The notes under the pieces were generated by a model that ran no database searches, had not been told where the DNA came from, and saw only the letters and a program-made list of their open reading frames with translations. Positions 9,601 to 16,896 of a stretch of DNA of 64,000 nucleotides are shown in pieces (positions within the stretch are counted from its first letter, which is position 1; each line of letters starts with the position of its first letter). Location: positions 38,227 to 102,226 of the forward strand of contig JAAXXS010000002.1 of assembly GCA_013334395.1 (NCBI GenBank), written 5' to 3'. A program made the position numbers and the translations under genes. The DNA comes from Holophagaceae bacterium. Lineage in GTDB: Bacteria > Acidobacteriota > Holophagae > Holophagales > Holophagaceae.

Positions 9601-11980
9601 GTTGGCCGCACTGGGAGACATCCGTGCCCACCACCCCATTGAACACGTTCTTGGGGTCCCCGAACTGGGCCAGCGACCGGGCCATGGCATAGGTCAGGGG
9701 CGTCTCGCCACTGGCGAACAGGCTGGCGATGCGGTTCATGCCCACCACCGAATTCCCCGTGGTCGACGCGATCCCCTGCGCCGCCGTGTTGTTCAGCACC
9801 GTCCAGCCGGAATCCGTACCGCTTATGTGGGTCGTGGTTGCATCGGCCTTCGTGAGGGTGCTTTGGCTATCGTTGTCGATGGTCGAGGCGGTCCCGCCCC
9901 CAGCCTCCGTGGTGGAATCCAGGCCGCGGAAGGCCCAATAGACATCGGCCTGATGGGAGATCCAGGTCTGGATGGCCGCTTTCTTGGTCGCCTGCAGGCG
10001 CGTCAAGGCAGGTGTCCGGTAGTTCGAGGCCTCATCCTGGATGGTGCCCAGGTAGCTGCCATCCTGGCCGTACTGGGGCACCTTGATCGTGCCCCAGGAC
10101 CCTGAAGGGCCATAGCCTTGGCCCCATTTCACGTCGAGCTGGCCTGGAACCAGGTCTTTGTTGAGGGCATCAAAGGCGATGAAATTCTTCCCTCCCACCA
10201 GCAGAGAAGAATCCGTCGTGTAGTTTGGCTTGCTTGCATCTGTGTTCTGGTATGTCGCCTTGAACAGCCAGTTGATGTACGTGGGTCGGTAACGTACGGT
10301 ATAGAGATTGACGGCCCACCAGCCAGAATTAGGCGCATGGTTTCCGCTGGGATTTGTTGTGAATACGCTCCCATCCTGATTTTCCAGTTTGTACGTCTGG
10401 TCAAGCTCGATCGGGAGGCCACTCCCATAGGGGATCCCGTCCTTGATCTGCCGGTCCAGCACGGTCTGGGAGCTGAGTGGATTGCCCGTGGAGGCTCCAT
10501 CCATGATCTTCCAGGGAATGGGAATATCGATGGTTCTATAACAGGGGTTAGACCCATTGAGGAACCCTCTGGTGATCCGGACATGGCTGGCCGCCCTGAT
10601 CCAGTTCCGGACGTCAGCTATGCCAGCGCTTGATCCGTACAAGCCTGCAGCTGCGGCCTTGACATCGGCGAGCGTGACGGCAGACCCATCCGGTTTCCGG
10701 AGGGCCGATGTGTTCGCGTCCGCCCCTGTGTAGGCCCGCATGAAACCGTCCCAGCCGAGATCCCAGAGGTTGGGAGGACCGCCTGGGGAAGGGCTGTACA
10801 ATTGGACATCCAGCACGACCGACACGTAGGGAGCATCGGGGGGGGGAGGCGGGCAGTAGGGCGGAATGGTCCAGGATACGGAACCGCCGGGTCCGGTGGT
10901 CGTGTTGCCGGTGGTCCTGGTCGAACTCAGGGGCGCGTAGGTGGGACACTGGTAGACATAGGCGATGCCACCAACACTCCAGTCCAGATCACCGCTGGTC
11001 GCGCCACCGTGGATCCGAGAAAAGTAGGTGCTGAACCGGACCACATCCCCGGACTTCCACTTGGGACCAGGCGCGGGAGTGATGTCGTAAAGCGAGGTCG
11101 CGTCCCCCGTTGTGTCCGGTGTCGGTGTGAAGCCATCATTGACCCAGGTCGTTTCGGATTTGTAGAGCCCCGGTGACACTTCGGTAGTCTCGGGAACTCT
11201 GATCCATTGCCATCCACCAGCCTTCATGGCGGACCAAATGATGTTTTTCGCATTGAGCGGATCCCCTTCGCGGAGATCATGTTTCAAGTAGGCCGTGAGC
11301 TTTACCGTCGTACCCACCCCGTATGGACCGGTAGCCGGACTCAGTTCGATGGTGGGCGCCGGCGTGATGGAGCCATTGGCATGGGTTATGGTGTAAGTTC
11401 CGCCGGTGCCGCCGTTGGAACTGTTGACCACGCTATAATCCGGGTCCTTGCCGGAGGCCGTCGGACTCAAGTCCAGGGTCGCCTGCACCCCGGTATTTCC
11501 GGCTGCTTGGGCGAAGATGGTCCACGAAGGGGCGAGGTTCTGCCCAACCTGCCCACCGCACCCATCGCCTCCCCAATAGGGGCTTCCCGTTGCTACTCCG
11601 GTGGCGTCAACGACTATCTTGTAATTCCGATAGGTTCCGCACACGGGATCCCGGACCCCGATTAGATACGTGTTCGTTTCCGGGGCCGCTGGCGGAACGG
11701 TCACGGAGAATGACATGTTTCGGTAGTCCTCCTGGTCCCCCTTGTCATCATTCCGGTACAGCGGGTGGGACATGAGAGAGGCCATGGACCCGGAATAGTC
11801 AAAGACCGACAGGATCTCCGGCTTGGGCCGGAAGGTGCTGGACGGCTGGAAGAGATCCAGGAAATCCGTCGTGCCGGCCTGGAGCCTGGGATCCAGCTGG
11901 GCCCGCGCCGGGACCGCAGCCAGCAGGCCCAGGAGCAGCGCCAGGAGGGGACGGAAGAAGAGTGGGTGGCAACTGGTCAT
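6635..11980 (-). CDS. pilY1: PilY1-like type IV pilus tip/biogenesis protein
   Basis: This 1781-residue exported protein (signal peptide ending AVPARAQ) is the last gene of the minor-pilin operon. PilY1 proteins sit at the pilus tip and act in adhesion, surface sensing and pilus priming. A metal-ion site typical of von Willebrand A domains is visible at residues 61-65 (DYSGS). Its other pieces, GETPLTYAMARSL near 765 and FLLLFTDGVDNN near 795, come about 700 residues later, so the A domain has a large insertion. From about residue 1240 the PilY1 beta-propeller begins (LILVGTNQGWLHAFGEV, AVFGLGKGGRSYYALDVSDP). Aspartate loops such as DADGK could bind calcium. It is much longer than Pseudomonas PilY1 (about 1160 residues). 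Confidence 0.88.
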   Translation of the reverse strand: MTSCHPLFFRPLLALLLGLLAAVPARAQLDPRLQAGTTDFLDLFQPSSTFRPKPEILSVFDYSGSMASLMSHPLYRNDDKGDQEDYRNMSFSVTVPPAAPETNTYLIGVRDPVCGTYRNYKIVVDATGVATGSPYWGGDGCGGQVGQNLAPSWTIFAQAAGNTGVQATLDLSPTASGKDPDYSVVNSSNGGTGGTYTITHANGSITPAPTIELSPATGPYGVGTTVKLTAYLKHDLREGDPLNAKNIIWSAMKAGGWQWIRVPETTEVSPGLYKSETTWVNDGFTPTPDTTGDATSLYDITPAPGPKWKSGDVVRFSTYFSRIHGGATSGDLDWSVGGIAYVYQCPTYAPLSSTRTTGNTTTGPGGSVSWTIPPYCPPPPPDAPYVSVVLDVQLYSPSPGGPPNLWDLGWDGFMRAYTGADANTSALRKPDGSAVTLADVKAAAAGLYGSSAGIADVRNWIRAASHVRITRGFLNGSNPCYRTIDIPIPWKIMDGASTGNPLSSQTVLDRQIKDGIPYGSGLPIELDQTYKLENQDGSVFTTNPSGNHAPNSGWWAVNLYTVRYRPTYINWLFKATYQNTDASKPNYTTDSSLLVGGKNFIAFDALNKDLVPGQLDVKWGQGYGPSGSWGTIKVPQYGQDGSYLGTIQDEASNYRTPALTRLQATKKAAIQTWISHQADVYWAFRGLDSTTEAGGGTASTIDNDSQSTLTKADATTTHISGTDSGWTVLNNTAAQGIASTTGNSVVGMNRIASLFASGETPLTYAMARSLAQFGDPKNVFNGVVGTDVSQCGQHFLLLFTDGVDNNGHTGVNNTNSTTPYIIGSGLSATLDVLKGNQAILANKNSVDRSGSNWNVPTLAGIAAHLSDPSSGTLGVDYLAAKDPGTSTSSGYPSDFLPFAIKKRNGLVFNQDHRVTTMTIGVNLGGLVTDDTSPKRSLFYAAVLGRNGVSNGAISTFHPFRGWNQPYGATIDPNNDWIPDPKDPTSYPAKGVARDNAAYFFDATNPDLLSNSLEHAFLIAINATSNQATAAPTLPFVGASLGRQLYVGQFYPPSSGGVLWPGDLLSFGTQEVNGTVKILDNKGIPTTNLSAATALWSTSAALLKKEAPIGTARTLYTRVPKGTALQAFTDSDTDNGFSNLKSYVATSLKAADPTNAAQQAAIDGQKKTILQHAAGADIMKPYSGGKPSANRTTIMGDIIGSAPAALEYNWSDVNRASSSSPSRSLSHYASLTAVGGSRFRLILVGTNQGWLHAFGEVTKTDASGLVTGAAVQELWSFMPTDFLKYLDYLNNASLTHRFMVDGSPTLYHLDLPPSGGGAGNGVVDRGERAVAVFGLGKGGRSYYALDVSDPFTPTLRWALVPDEAAADSLLGKFGFSTSPPALGRVVDADGKLRDAVFLGGGFSTSKVEDNFLNAASKPTPLGRAVMALDVYTGNVLASADLSAATGGGASVGPVGAGVVPFEFILNSGLAQRAYFLDYRGGLWAWGSNALFKPPASSIPSPYENFRVDSSKVSDWTLRKVYQDDGGNNARYTTLPAPFRLGSFPGAAFDLKHAVPAAVGIAMVSGDRNNPLDRSYSTDKPSRHRLTVVFDRQDSSLFDLDLTGITSSTNQLKNFTDNSVSGTSSLPCVITPGCSDYYLAPKTGDTAFGYYVNFPEPSGGFVPKGINPPLVVAGSLFYAIFTPTASDICSGGAGNTQSWLIQDVLKPLVTDTRTTVSARSGLSFTWPGAASDFIPMGTRGVLQGGMAGGTDNQTGTQSGARLITIQGNPAQRFVRPRVWRTVD

Positions 11981-11995
11981 GATCCTGCTCCTGGA

Positions 11996-12610
11996 CTACT
12001 GGATGGGCGTCGAAATCCAGAGTTCCCTGGCGTGGACAAAGGTGACGGGGCCTTGGGTGACCTGCGCGTCCGAGCGGACGGCCCAGAGATCCGGGGCCAG
12101 CTGCTGCAACCCACCCGCGGCGGGCCGGAAGGTCCCCGTGCTCGCACCTTGGCTCATGAGGACGATGGGCAGCTTGCCCATGCAGGTCAGGCCCAGGGTG
12201 TAGCCTTGGGTGGTCCCCGTCGGCGAGCTGAGCCTCAAGTCCGTCGGTGGCGTGCCGCCGGGCGAATAGTTGGTGGGATTACCTGCCTGGACGGCCTTGG
12301 CCACGCCCGCCAAGGTGAGGTCCTGGAGCAGCGCCGCCTTGAGGTTCGTGAGATGAAGGGCCGAACCCTCATTCGCCACTTTCCCGTTTTCGGGATCGAG
12401 CCAGTGGATGGCCCACTCCAGGCCGGAGTCGGCCACGTTGCGCGCCATGGCCCCCTGGCGGCCGAAGCCCACGGCGGTGATGTCCCGCAGGGCGTTCCGG
12501 GACATGCCCACGGCGGCGACCGTCAGGAGCACCAGCAGCATGAGAGCCAGGATGATGGTGATGCCCCCGGCCTCGGAGGGCCGTCGGTAGGTGGGACCTG
12601 CATATGGCAT
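11996..12610 (-). CDS. pilX: PilX-like type IV pilus minor pilin
   Basis: This 204-residue protein has the PilX N-terminal pattern: a short polar leader, Gly-Gly, then the hydrophobic helix ITIILALMLLVLLTVAAVGM, followed by SRNALRDITAVGFGRQGAMA and ADSGLEWAIHWL. There is no Glu at position 5 of the mature helix, as is common in PilX/GspK-like pilins. It lies 10 bp after pilW and 15 bp before pilY1. PilX-type pilins form part of the priming tip complex with PilV, PilW and PilY1. The C-terminal half has no recognisable domain. Confidence 0.8.
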   Translation of the reverse strand: MPYAGPTYRRPSEAGGITIILALMLLVLLTVAAVGMSRNALRDITAVGFGRQGAMARNVADSGLEWAIHWLDPENGKVANEGSALHLTNLKAALLQDLTLAGVAKAVQAGNPTNYSPGGTPPTDLRLSSPTGTTQGYTLGLTCMGKLPIVLMSQGASTGTFRPAAGGLQQLAPDLWAVRSDAQVTQGPVTFVHARELWISTPIQ

Positions 12611-12620
12611 GGCGTTCCTC

Positions 12621-13817
12621 TCAGTTCATGGACAAACCCGAGTGCCGGGGCAAGAGGACCAGGCTCTGGGTGAAGGTCCGGAAGGCCAGGGCATCACCCG
12701 CCGCCGAGTACTCAGACCGCCGGGTGGCGGTGCGGGTGGTCACATCCAGGCGGACCAGGATCGGGGTGGACCGGAACCAGTGCGCGGTGCCGCGAGTGCT
12801 CGTGAAATCGGGCCGACCCGAGGCGAGAAGCTGCGCGTCCAGTGCGGTCCGGATCCCAAGGTTCCAGCCCGCGTCTAGGCCGATGTCGCCAGCCTTTGAC
12901 CCTGACGAGGCGAGCCCCGCCCAGCTGGCGCCGCCGTTGGCACTCAGGTAGACGCTTAATTCCGTCACGTTCTCGGCGAGGATCTGCTGGGGCTGGGTGG
13001 GAGTAAAGGCGGTGCGGGAGTAGTCGCCCTGGTCCCGCACCAGACACGGAATGCCATTGCCACTGCCGGGATCCAGGTTGAGGTACTCGATCCGGTAGCG
13101 GACCATCTGATTCCACTGGACGAAGAGCGCTCTGCTGCCATTCAGATGCCGCTTCGCCAGCGCGTTGCCCGGGTTCCCGCTGCCGGTGATGGCCGCAGAG
13201 GCCGGGTCCGAGGTCGCCACCGTCACCGTGACGGTCTTTCCGGATCGGGTCGGCGCTGCGGTGATGGGCGCCGCCTCCCAAGCATCCTTGAAGAGGAGCC
13301 AGTGGCCCTGCCTGACCTGGCCCGCGTAGGTGTCGCTGCCACAATCGAGGGTGAAGGTCTTATCTGCGATAGCCGGGACTGTATCCGCGAAGACCAGCTG
13401 GCCGGCCGAGTTGTGAGTCTCGGAGCCGGTCGGAGCGTTGAGCGTCGCCTCGAAGGGCAGGGGCTGGTCGAGGCAGAAGTAGAGCTCGTCCGTGGTCTGG
13501 GGAGTCTCGGTGCCCCGCCCCTGGATGTCCATGTTGGGCAGGATGAGGAAGGGTGGCCAGGTCTCGCTGGTACTGGGCGGCTGGACAAGGTCCGTCAGGT
13601 AAAGGCAGGCCTGGTTCAGGTCGTCCAGCAGCACCTCCAGCGACATGCGGTTCCGTCGTGCGCTGGAGAGGGACTCGCCCGATGTGTAGAAGCTGGAGAG
13701 GCTGGCCCGGTACACGCTGGCCATGCCCGCCATGAGGACCATGGTGAACACCAGGGCCACCAGGAGCTCGACCAGGGAGAAGCCTGCCACGCCCCTGGAG
13801 TGACGCACCTCAGCCAT
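12621..13817 (-). CDS. pilW: PilW-like type IV pilus minor pilin
   Basis: From ATG 13817 the product is 398 residues and begins MAEVRHSRGVAGFSLVELLV, an almost ideal type III pilin signal (cleavage before Phe, Glu at mature position 5) with a long hydrophobic helix. The longer frame upstream would place an unnatural 21-residue extension before this signal. The start overlaps the pilV stop by eight bases, consistent with translational coupling. PilW family members are long minor pilins of the tip complex. The C-terminal region (PQQILAENVTELSVYL, then LDAQLLASGRPD) resembles the GspJ/PilW fold. Confidence 0.82.
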   Translation of the reverse strand: MAEVRHSRGVAGFSLVELLVALVFTMVLMAGMASVYRASLSSFYTSGESLSSARRNRMSLEVLLDDLNQACLYLTDLVQPPSTSETWPPFLILPNMDIQGRGTETPQTTDELYFCLDQPLPFEATLNAPTGSETHNSAGQLVFADTVPAIADKTFTLDCGSDTYAGQVRQGHWLLFKDAWEAAPITAAPTRSGKTVTVTVATSDPASAAITGSGNPGNALAKRHLNGSRALFVQWNQMVRYRIEYLNLDPGSGNGIPCLVRDQGDYSRTAFTPTQPQQILAENVTELSVYLSANGGASWAGLASSGSKAGDIGLDAGWNLGIRTALDAQLLASGRPDFTSTRGTAHWFRSTPILVRLDVTTRTATRRSEYSAAGDALAFRTFTQSLVLLPRHSGLSMN

Positions 13818-14352
13818 GGGAAACCATCCGGGTGAGCCGGACGGTGCGCGGAATCGCCACCCCGGCAGCGGTGGCTTCATCCGTGAAGGTAACCACGACC
13901 GTCAGTGCGGACAGGTGGCCTGTGACGGAAACGGTGTCCGAGACCGGCTGGGCACGGGTGGTAGTGGCCGTGAAGTAGATCTCCATCGAATCATTGGGGA
14001 CACCGACACCCCTGACGTCGAACGAGTTCACGGCTTCACCGCTATCCTCCAGGCCGACATACCTCAGACCGGTCAGGGGCGTCGGAGTGCCGACGTTGCT
14101 GTCTGCAATATTGAGCCTGCTCAGGCGTCCCTCCAACTCGGCCTGATCCAGCACCTGCTCGGCCACGAGAATGGCGGTCCCAAGCCTCCTGCTCCCCGCG
14201 ATGGCCCTCAGGGACATCACCATAAGCGCCGTGAGGCCCATGATGCCGATAGCCATGATGAAGGCTGTCATGAGCATCTCGACCATGCTGAAGCCCGCCT
14301 GGCGGCGCCTCCCGAATGCCGCCCCGCCCGCCAACATCAGATCCGCCGCCAT
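13810..14352 (-). CDS. pilV: PilV-like type IV pilus minor pilin
   Basis: From ATG 14352 the product is 180 residues: a 19-residue leader, then GFSMVEMLMTAFIMAIGI, a class III pilin signal with Glu at mature position 5. The family pattern of PilV/GspI (MVMSLRAIAGSRRLGTAILVAEQVLDQAE) follows directly. The start overlaps the end of the upstream pilin gene by 16 bases and the stop overlaps pilW by eight, so the genes are tightly coupled. The frame is open further upstream, but that stretch only mirrors the overlapping gene. Confidence 0.82.
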   Translation of the reverse strand: MAADLMLAGGAAFGRRRQAGFSMVEMLMTAFIMAIGIMGLTALMVMSLRAIAGSRRLGTAILVAEQVLDQAELEGRLSRLNIADSNVGTPTPLTGLRYVGLEDSGEAVNSFDVRGVGVPNDSMEIYFTATTTRAQPVSDTVSVTGHLSALTVVVTFTDEATAAGVAIPRTVRLTRMVSHG

Positions 14353-15119
14353 GCCCCGTCGCCATCTCGGGCACCGGGATTGTAGAACTTGAAGATCGAG
14401 GCCCCGTTGTCCAGCACCACGATGAGCCCCATGGGCGCCCCGGGCACCGCGCCGCCGGAAGACGTGGTGCCAACGATGGGAATGATGAAGGAGGACATGA
14501 AGCGCTTGCTGCTGCCGTTGACCACCACGCGGTGGGGGTCCGCGGCCTCGGGGAAGAGCCGGTTCCCATCGACCACCAGGCCATTCATGAGGCCGGTTGC
14601 TCCACCGGCGGAAGAGGCGTCCGCGAAGGGCTGCACGTCGGTGATCTTCACATTCTGGCGGCCATTGAATGCCTGCATGGCATTCCCCCACTGACCCGAA
14701 CCGAGTGCCACGATGCGCGCCCCGGCCTGGGCCCGGTCTCCGGGCAGGCACCGGAACGCGGTCGCCACGCTGCTGAGTTGGGCGGCGGAGAGGGCGGAGC
14801 CCGAAGGAGTAGACCCGTTGGCCAGCGTCTGGATGTTTGCATCGCTGATGGTGGCGTCCCCATGGGCCATGCGCAGGGTGCCCTCGGCCCAGGTTCCCCA
14901 GGTGACGATGGCCGTGTCCCGGCCTGTGGCGGCGGCGGCCCGATGGGCATTGCCCAGGGCGCCTTCGACCTCATCCATGAGGGTGCGCACGGCGCTGGCA
15001 CTGCGCGGTGCCAGCTGGGAAACACCCACCGCCGACAGGATCCCGACAATGGACAGGACAAGCATCACTTCCAGCACGGAGTAACCGCCTGAAGGCCTGT
15101 CCATTTTGTGAGCAACCAT
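14337..15119 (-). CDS. FimT/GspH-type minor pilin, first gene of the pilus operon
   Basis: This 260-residue protein begins MVAHKMDRPSGGYSVLEVML, with the signal GG/YSVLEVMLVLSIVGILSAVGV typical of GspH/FimT pseudopilins (Glu at mature position 5). AGGCGG lies five bases before the ATG at 15119. It is longer than most FimT proteins (about 170 residues), with extra Gly/Ala/Ser-rich sequence in the second half. It heads a five-gene set (this gene, pilV, pilW, pilX, pilY1). The order matches the known fimU-pilV-pilW-pilX-pilY1 arrangement. No major pilin (pilE/pilA), pilY2 or assembly ATPase is present here. Confidence 0.78.
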   Translation of the reverse strand: MVAHKMDRPSGGYSVLEVMLVLSIVGILSAVGVSQLAPRSASAVRTLMDEVEGALGNAHRAAAATGRDTAIVTWGTWAEGTLRMAHGDATISDANIQTLANGSTPSGSALSAAQLSSVATAFRCLPGDRAQAGARIVALGSGQWGNAMQAFNGRQNVKITDVQPFADASSAGGATGLMNGLVVDGNRLFPEAADPHRVVVNGSSKRFMSSFIIPIVGTTSSGGAVPGAPMGLIVVLDNGASIFKFYNPGARDGDGAWRRI

Positions 15120-15243
15120 CGCTTCCGCCTTTCGGGAGAATCATTGACCGGACCACCGGGGTTTCCACTCCGACCGCACGCCGGGGGGGGTGGGCACCCG
15201 GCAGGCACCTCCTGGCTCACGTTGTTCGATCCAGGGGCCTGCA

Positions 15244-15414
15244 ATGTTTCAATGTTGCGTGGCCCTTGACCCTGTCAACCCGCAGGAGAGCGGACTCTCG
15301 GGTCACCTGTCGTTCGAGTTCCGGGGCCACGGCAAGAAGAGCAATCATTCCATCCAGCTACACCTCTGCAAGGGCTGGAGACCCTCCCTCGACAAAATTC
15401 TAGACACCGCTTAG
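15244..15414 (+). CDS. Possible small ORF (56 aa) upstream of the pilus operon
   Basis: The frame starts MFQCCVALDP and ends in a basic stretch (KGWRPSLDKILDTA). It has no convincing ribosome binding site and no family that I recognise. The surrounding 15120-15502 region has no other supported gene. It should contain the minus-strand promoter of the pilus operon, but I could not pick out clear boxes. This could be a decayed gene fragment or chance. Confidence 0.2.
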   Translation: MFQCCVALDPVNPQESGLSGHLSFEFRGHGKKSNHSIQLHLCKGWRPSLDKILDTA

Positions 15415-15502
15415 CTCGGCATCATGGGTGCCGCAACCGGGGCCGAGGCTTACCCTCGAGGTGCGTGATCAGGGCACTGCCAGACGAAGCCAAGAGCCCC
15501 AT

Positions 15503-15907
15503 TCAGGTCCAGAAGCTGATGACCTTGGCGGCTCGGGTGAGATGGCTGATCTGATCCTCTGGATCCTGAAAGGGCTGGTGGGCGGAATCGATCGATGGCA
15601 GGTGACGCGTACGGGCATCCCACAGGACGGTGCCTGAGTCCGCATCACAGACCATCTCAAGGCGGGTGGCGTCCTCCAGGTCATCGCGCTCGATGAGATC
15701 AATGCGGCGCACCATCAGAGAGGATGCCAGCAGGACTTCGGTGACGAGATCCTGCTCCGCCTGATACCGCTCCCGCCGAGTGCTGCCGGGTCGGGTGCTC
15801 ATGCGGATGACAACGATCACCGCACGCCCAGCATGCTGCTGGGCCACGTCCCGGAGCTCCGCCACGGTGGCGTTCACCCTTCCGATGCTTTCGGGGGAGA
15901 TTTGCAT
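15503..15907 (-). CDS. Hypothetical protein (134 aa)
   Basis: GGGAGGAG lies three bases before the ATG at 15907, so translation is well supported. The product is soluble, with an N-terminal segment AVIVVIRMSTRPGS that could be a central beta strand, and acidic and basic helices (RRERYQAEQDLVTEVLLAS, LIERDDLEDATRLEMV). There is no signal peptide and no known motif. It starts 18 bp after the DUF5131-like gene and is surely co-transcribed with it, so the two may work together. I do not recognise the family. Confidence 0.6.
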   Translation of the reverse strand: MQISPESIGRVNATVAELRDVAQQHAGRAVIVVIRMSTRPGSTRRERYQAEQDLVTEVLLASSLMVRRIDLIERDDLEDATRLEMVCDADSGTVLWDARTRHLPSIDSAHQPFQDPEDQISHLTRAAKVISFWT

Positions 15908-15925
15908 CGACTCCTCCCATCGCCT

Positions 15926-16573
15926 CTAGTTCGAGGCCGTAGGCCGCAATCTCTGAGACACGCCCTCCCTCAGGGCACAGCATCCATGCTCAGGTCCGTA
16001 CAGAAGCTGAGGGCAACAGAGGTCGCAGGAGAGGAAACGTTTCGTTGCCGGGACGGTGAGCAGTTCGGTCACCCGATGCGCTGCCCCGTCCTGACCTTCC
16101 ATGGTGGTGCCGAGCCAGATGTTTTCAGGGGCCTCGCCATCAAGCCAGGCTTGCAGCCACTGGATGAACTTGCGCCCGGACTCGTTGGGTTCTCGGGCGT
16201 ATTCCTCCATGGCCAGTTTGAGGCTGGTCTCCAGACTGTCCAGAATCCTTTCTGGCTGTCGCGTGAGGACCATCCAAACCAGATGGGACGTCTGGCGCAT
16301 GGTGTCCAGGGCGACCCGCCGGGCTTCGTCATGCTCCGGTCCATCTCCCCAGAAGTCGCTCATGGAATTCGTGTAGACCTTGTAGCGGTCGCCCTGTCGA
16401 AGCGCCATGGTCTCGTAATGAAATGCCTCTCTCTGGGTGGAGAGGTGGTGGATGTGGGGCCAGTTGGGGCGGAGGCCTCCCCGTTCCGGCATGTTCGCGC
16501 AGGTGGGCCAGCGCCCCGACCAGCCGCGCCAGAAGTTTAGGGTGATGGGCGCGGTGATGGGACTCATGAACAT
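15926..16573 (-). CDS. DUF5131 (phage Gp37/Gp68-like) family protein, atypical
   Basis: Several DUF5131 hallmarks are visible in this 215-residue protein: YKVYTNSMSDFWGD, VWMVLTRQPERIL, ENIWLGTTMEG, and RFLSCDLCCPQ near the end. Typical members have an N-terminal WxPWRGC...GCxNCY cysteine motif. Here the matching place reads FWRGWSGRWPTCANMPE, so only one of those cysteines remains. The gene is therefore either a diverged variant or a decaying copy. The family is often found on phages and other mobile DNA, but its biochemistry is not established. A hypothetical gene follows 18 bp downstream. The start is uncertain because no good ribosome binding site precedes 16573. Confidence 0.6.
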   Translation of the reverse strand: MFMSPITAPITLNFWRGWSGRWPTCANMPERGGLRPNWPHIHHLSTQREAFHYETMALRQGDRYKVYTNSMSDFWGDGPEHDEARRVALDTMRQTSHLVWMVLTRQPERILDSLETSLKLAMEEYAREPNESGRKFIQWLQAWLDGEAPENIWLGTTMEGQDGAAHRVTELLTVPATKRFLSCDLCCPQLLYGPEHGCCALREGVSQRLRPTASN

Positions 16574-16896
16574 GGCTGGGATCCGATGGGCTGCGAAGTC
16601 GAAGGGAAGACCGTCATGCTGAAACCTGGAGGGGCCCCCGCCTGACGGTCCGGTGCTGTTTGGCCTAACTTGGACCGCCCCGAAGGGGTGTCAAGGGCAA
16701 GGAGAGCCCACCCCAACGTCGCAAGAGGCGAGAGGTTGGCGGGCCCGGGCGCCGAAGTCAGGGTATTGCTTGTGCATCGGAGTCCGCAGCGGGTTCGCGT
16801 GGCCCGCTTACAAAATCCTGGACAGGTAAAAGGACTACCCGCCATCCAAAAAAAAACGATGAACTTCTCGATGCGCCCATGGACAATTGTCCGGAA
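16574..16896. other. Intergenic stretch, no supported gene
   Basis: Short frames exist on both strands but none has a ribosome binding site, good codon bias or a recognisable product. I looked for a tRNA around 16790-16815 (GGGTTCGCG, then GGCCCGC) and found no cloverleaf. An A9 run lies at 16849-16857. The stretch separates the DUF5131 pair from the S9 peptidase gene that converges on neither side. Confidence 0.5.

Noticed and set aside
16780-16830. tRNA-like sequence near GGGTTCGCG
   Set aside because: No acceptor stem, anticodon arm or D-arm can be drawn.
16564-16845. 93-codon minus-strand frame
   Set aside because: No ribosome binding site, no codon bias, and composition unlike real proteins.
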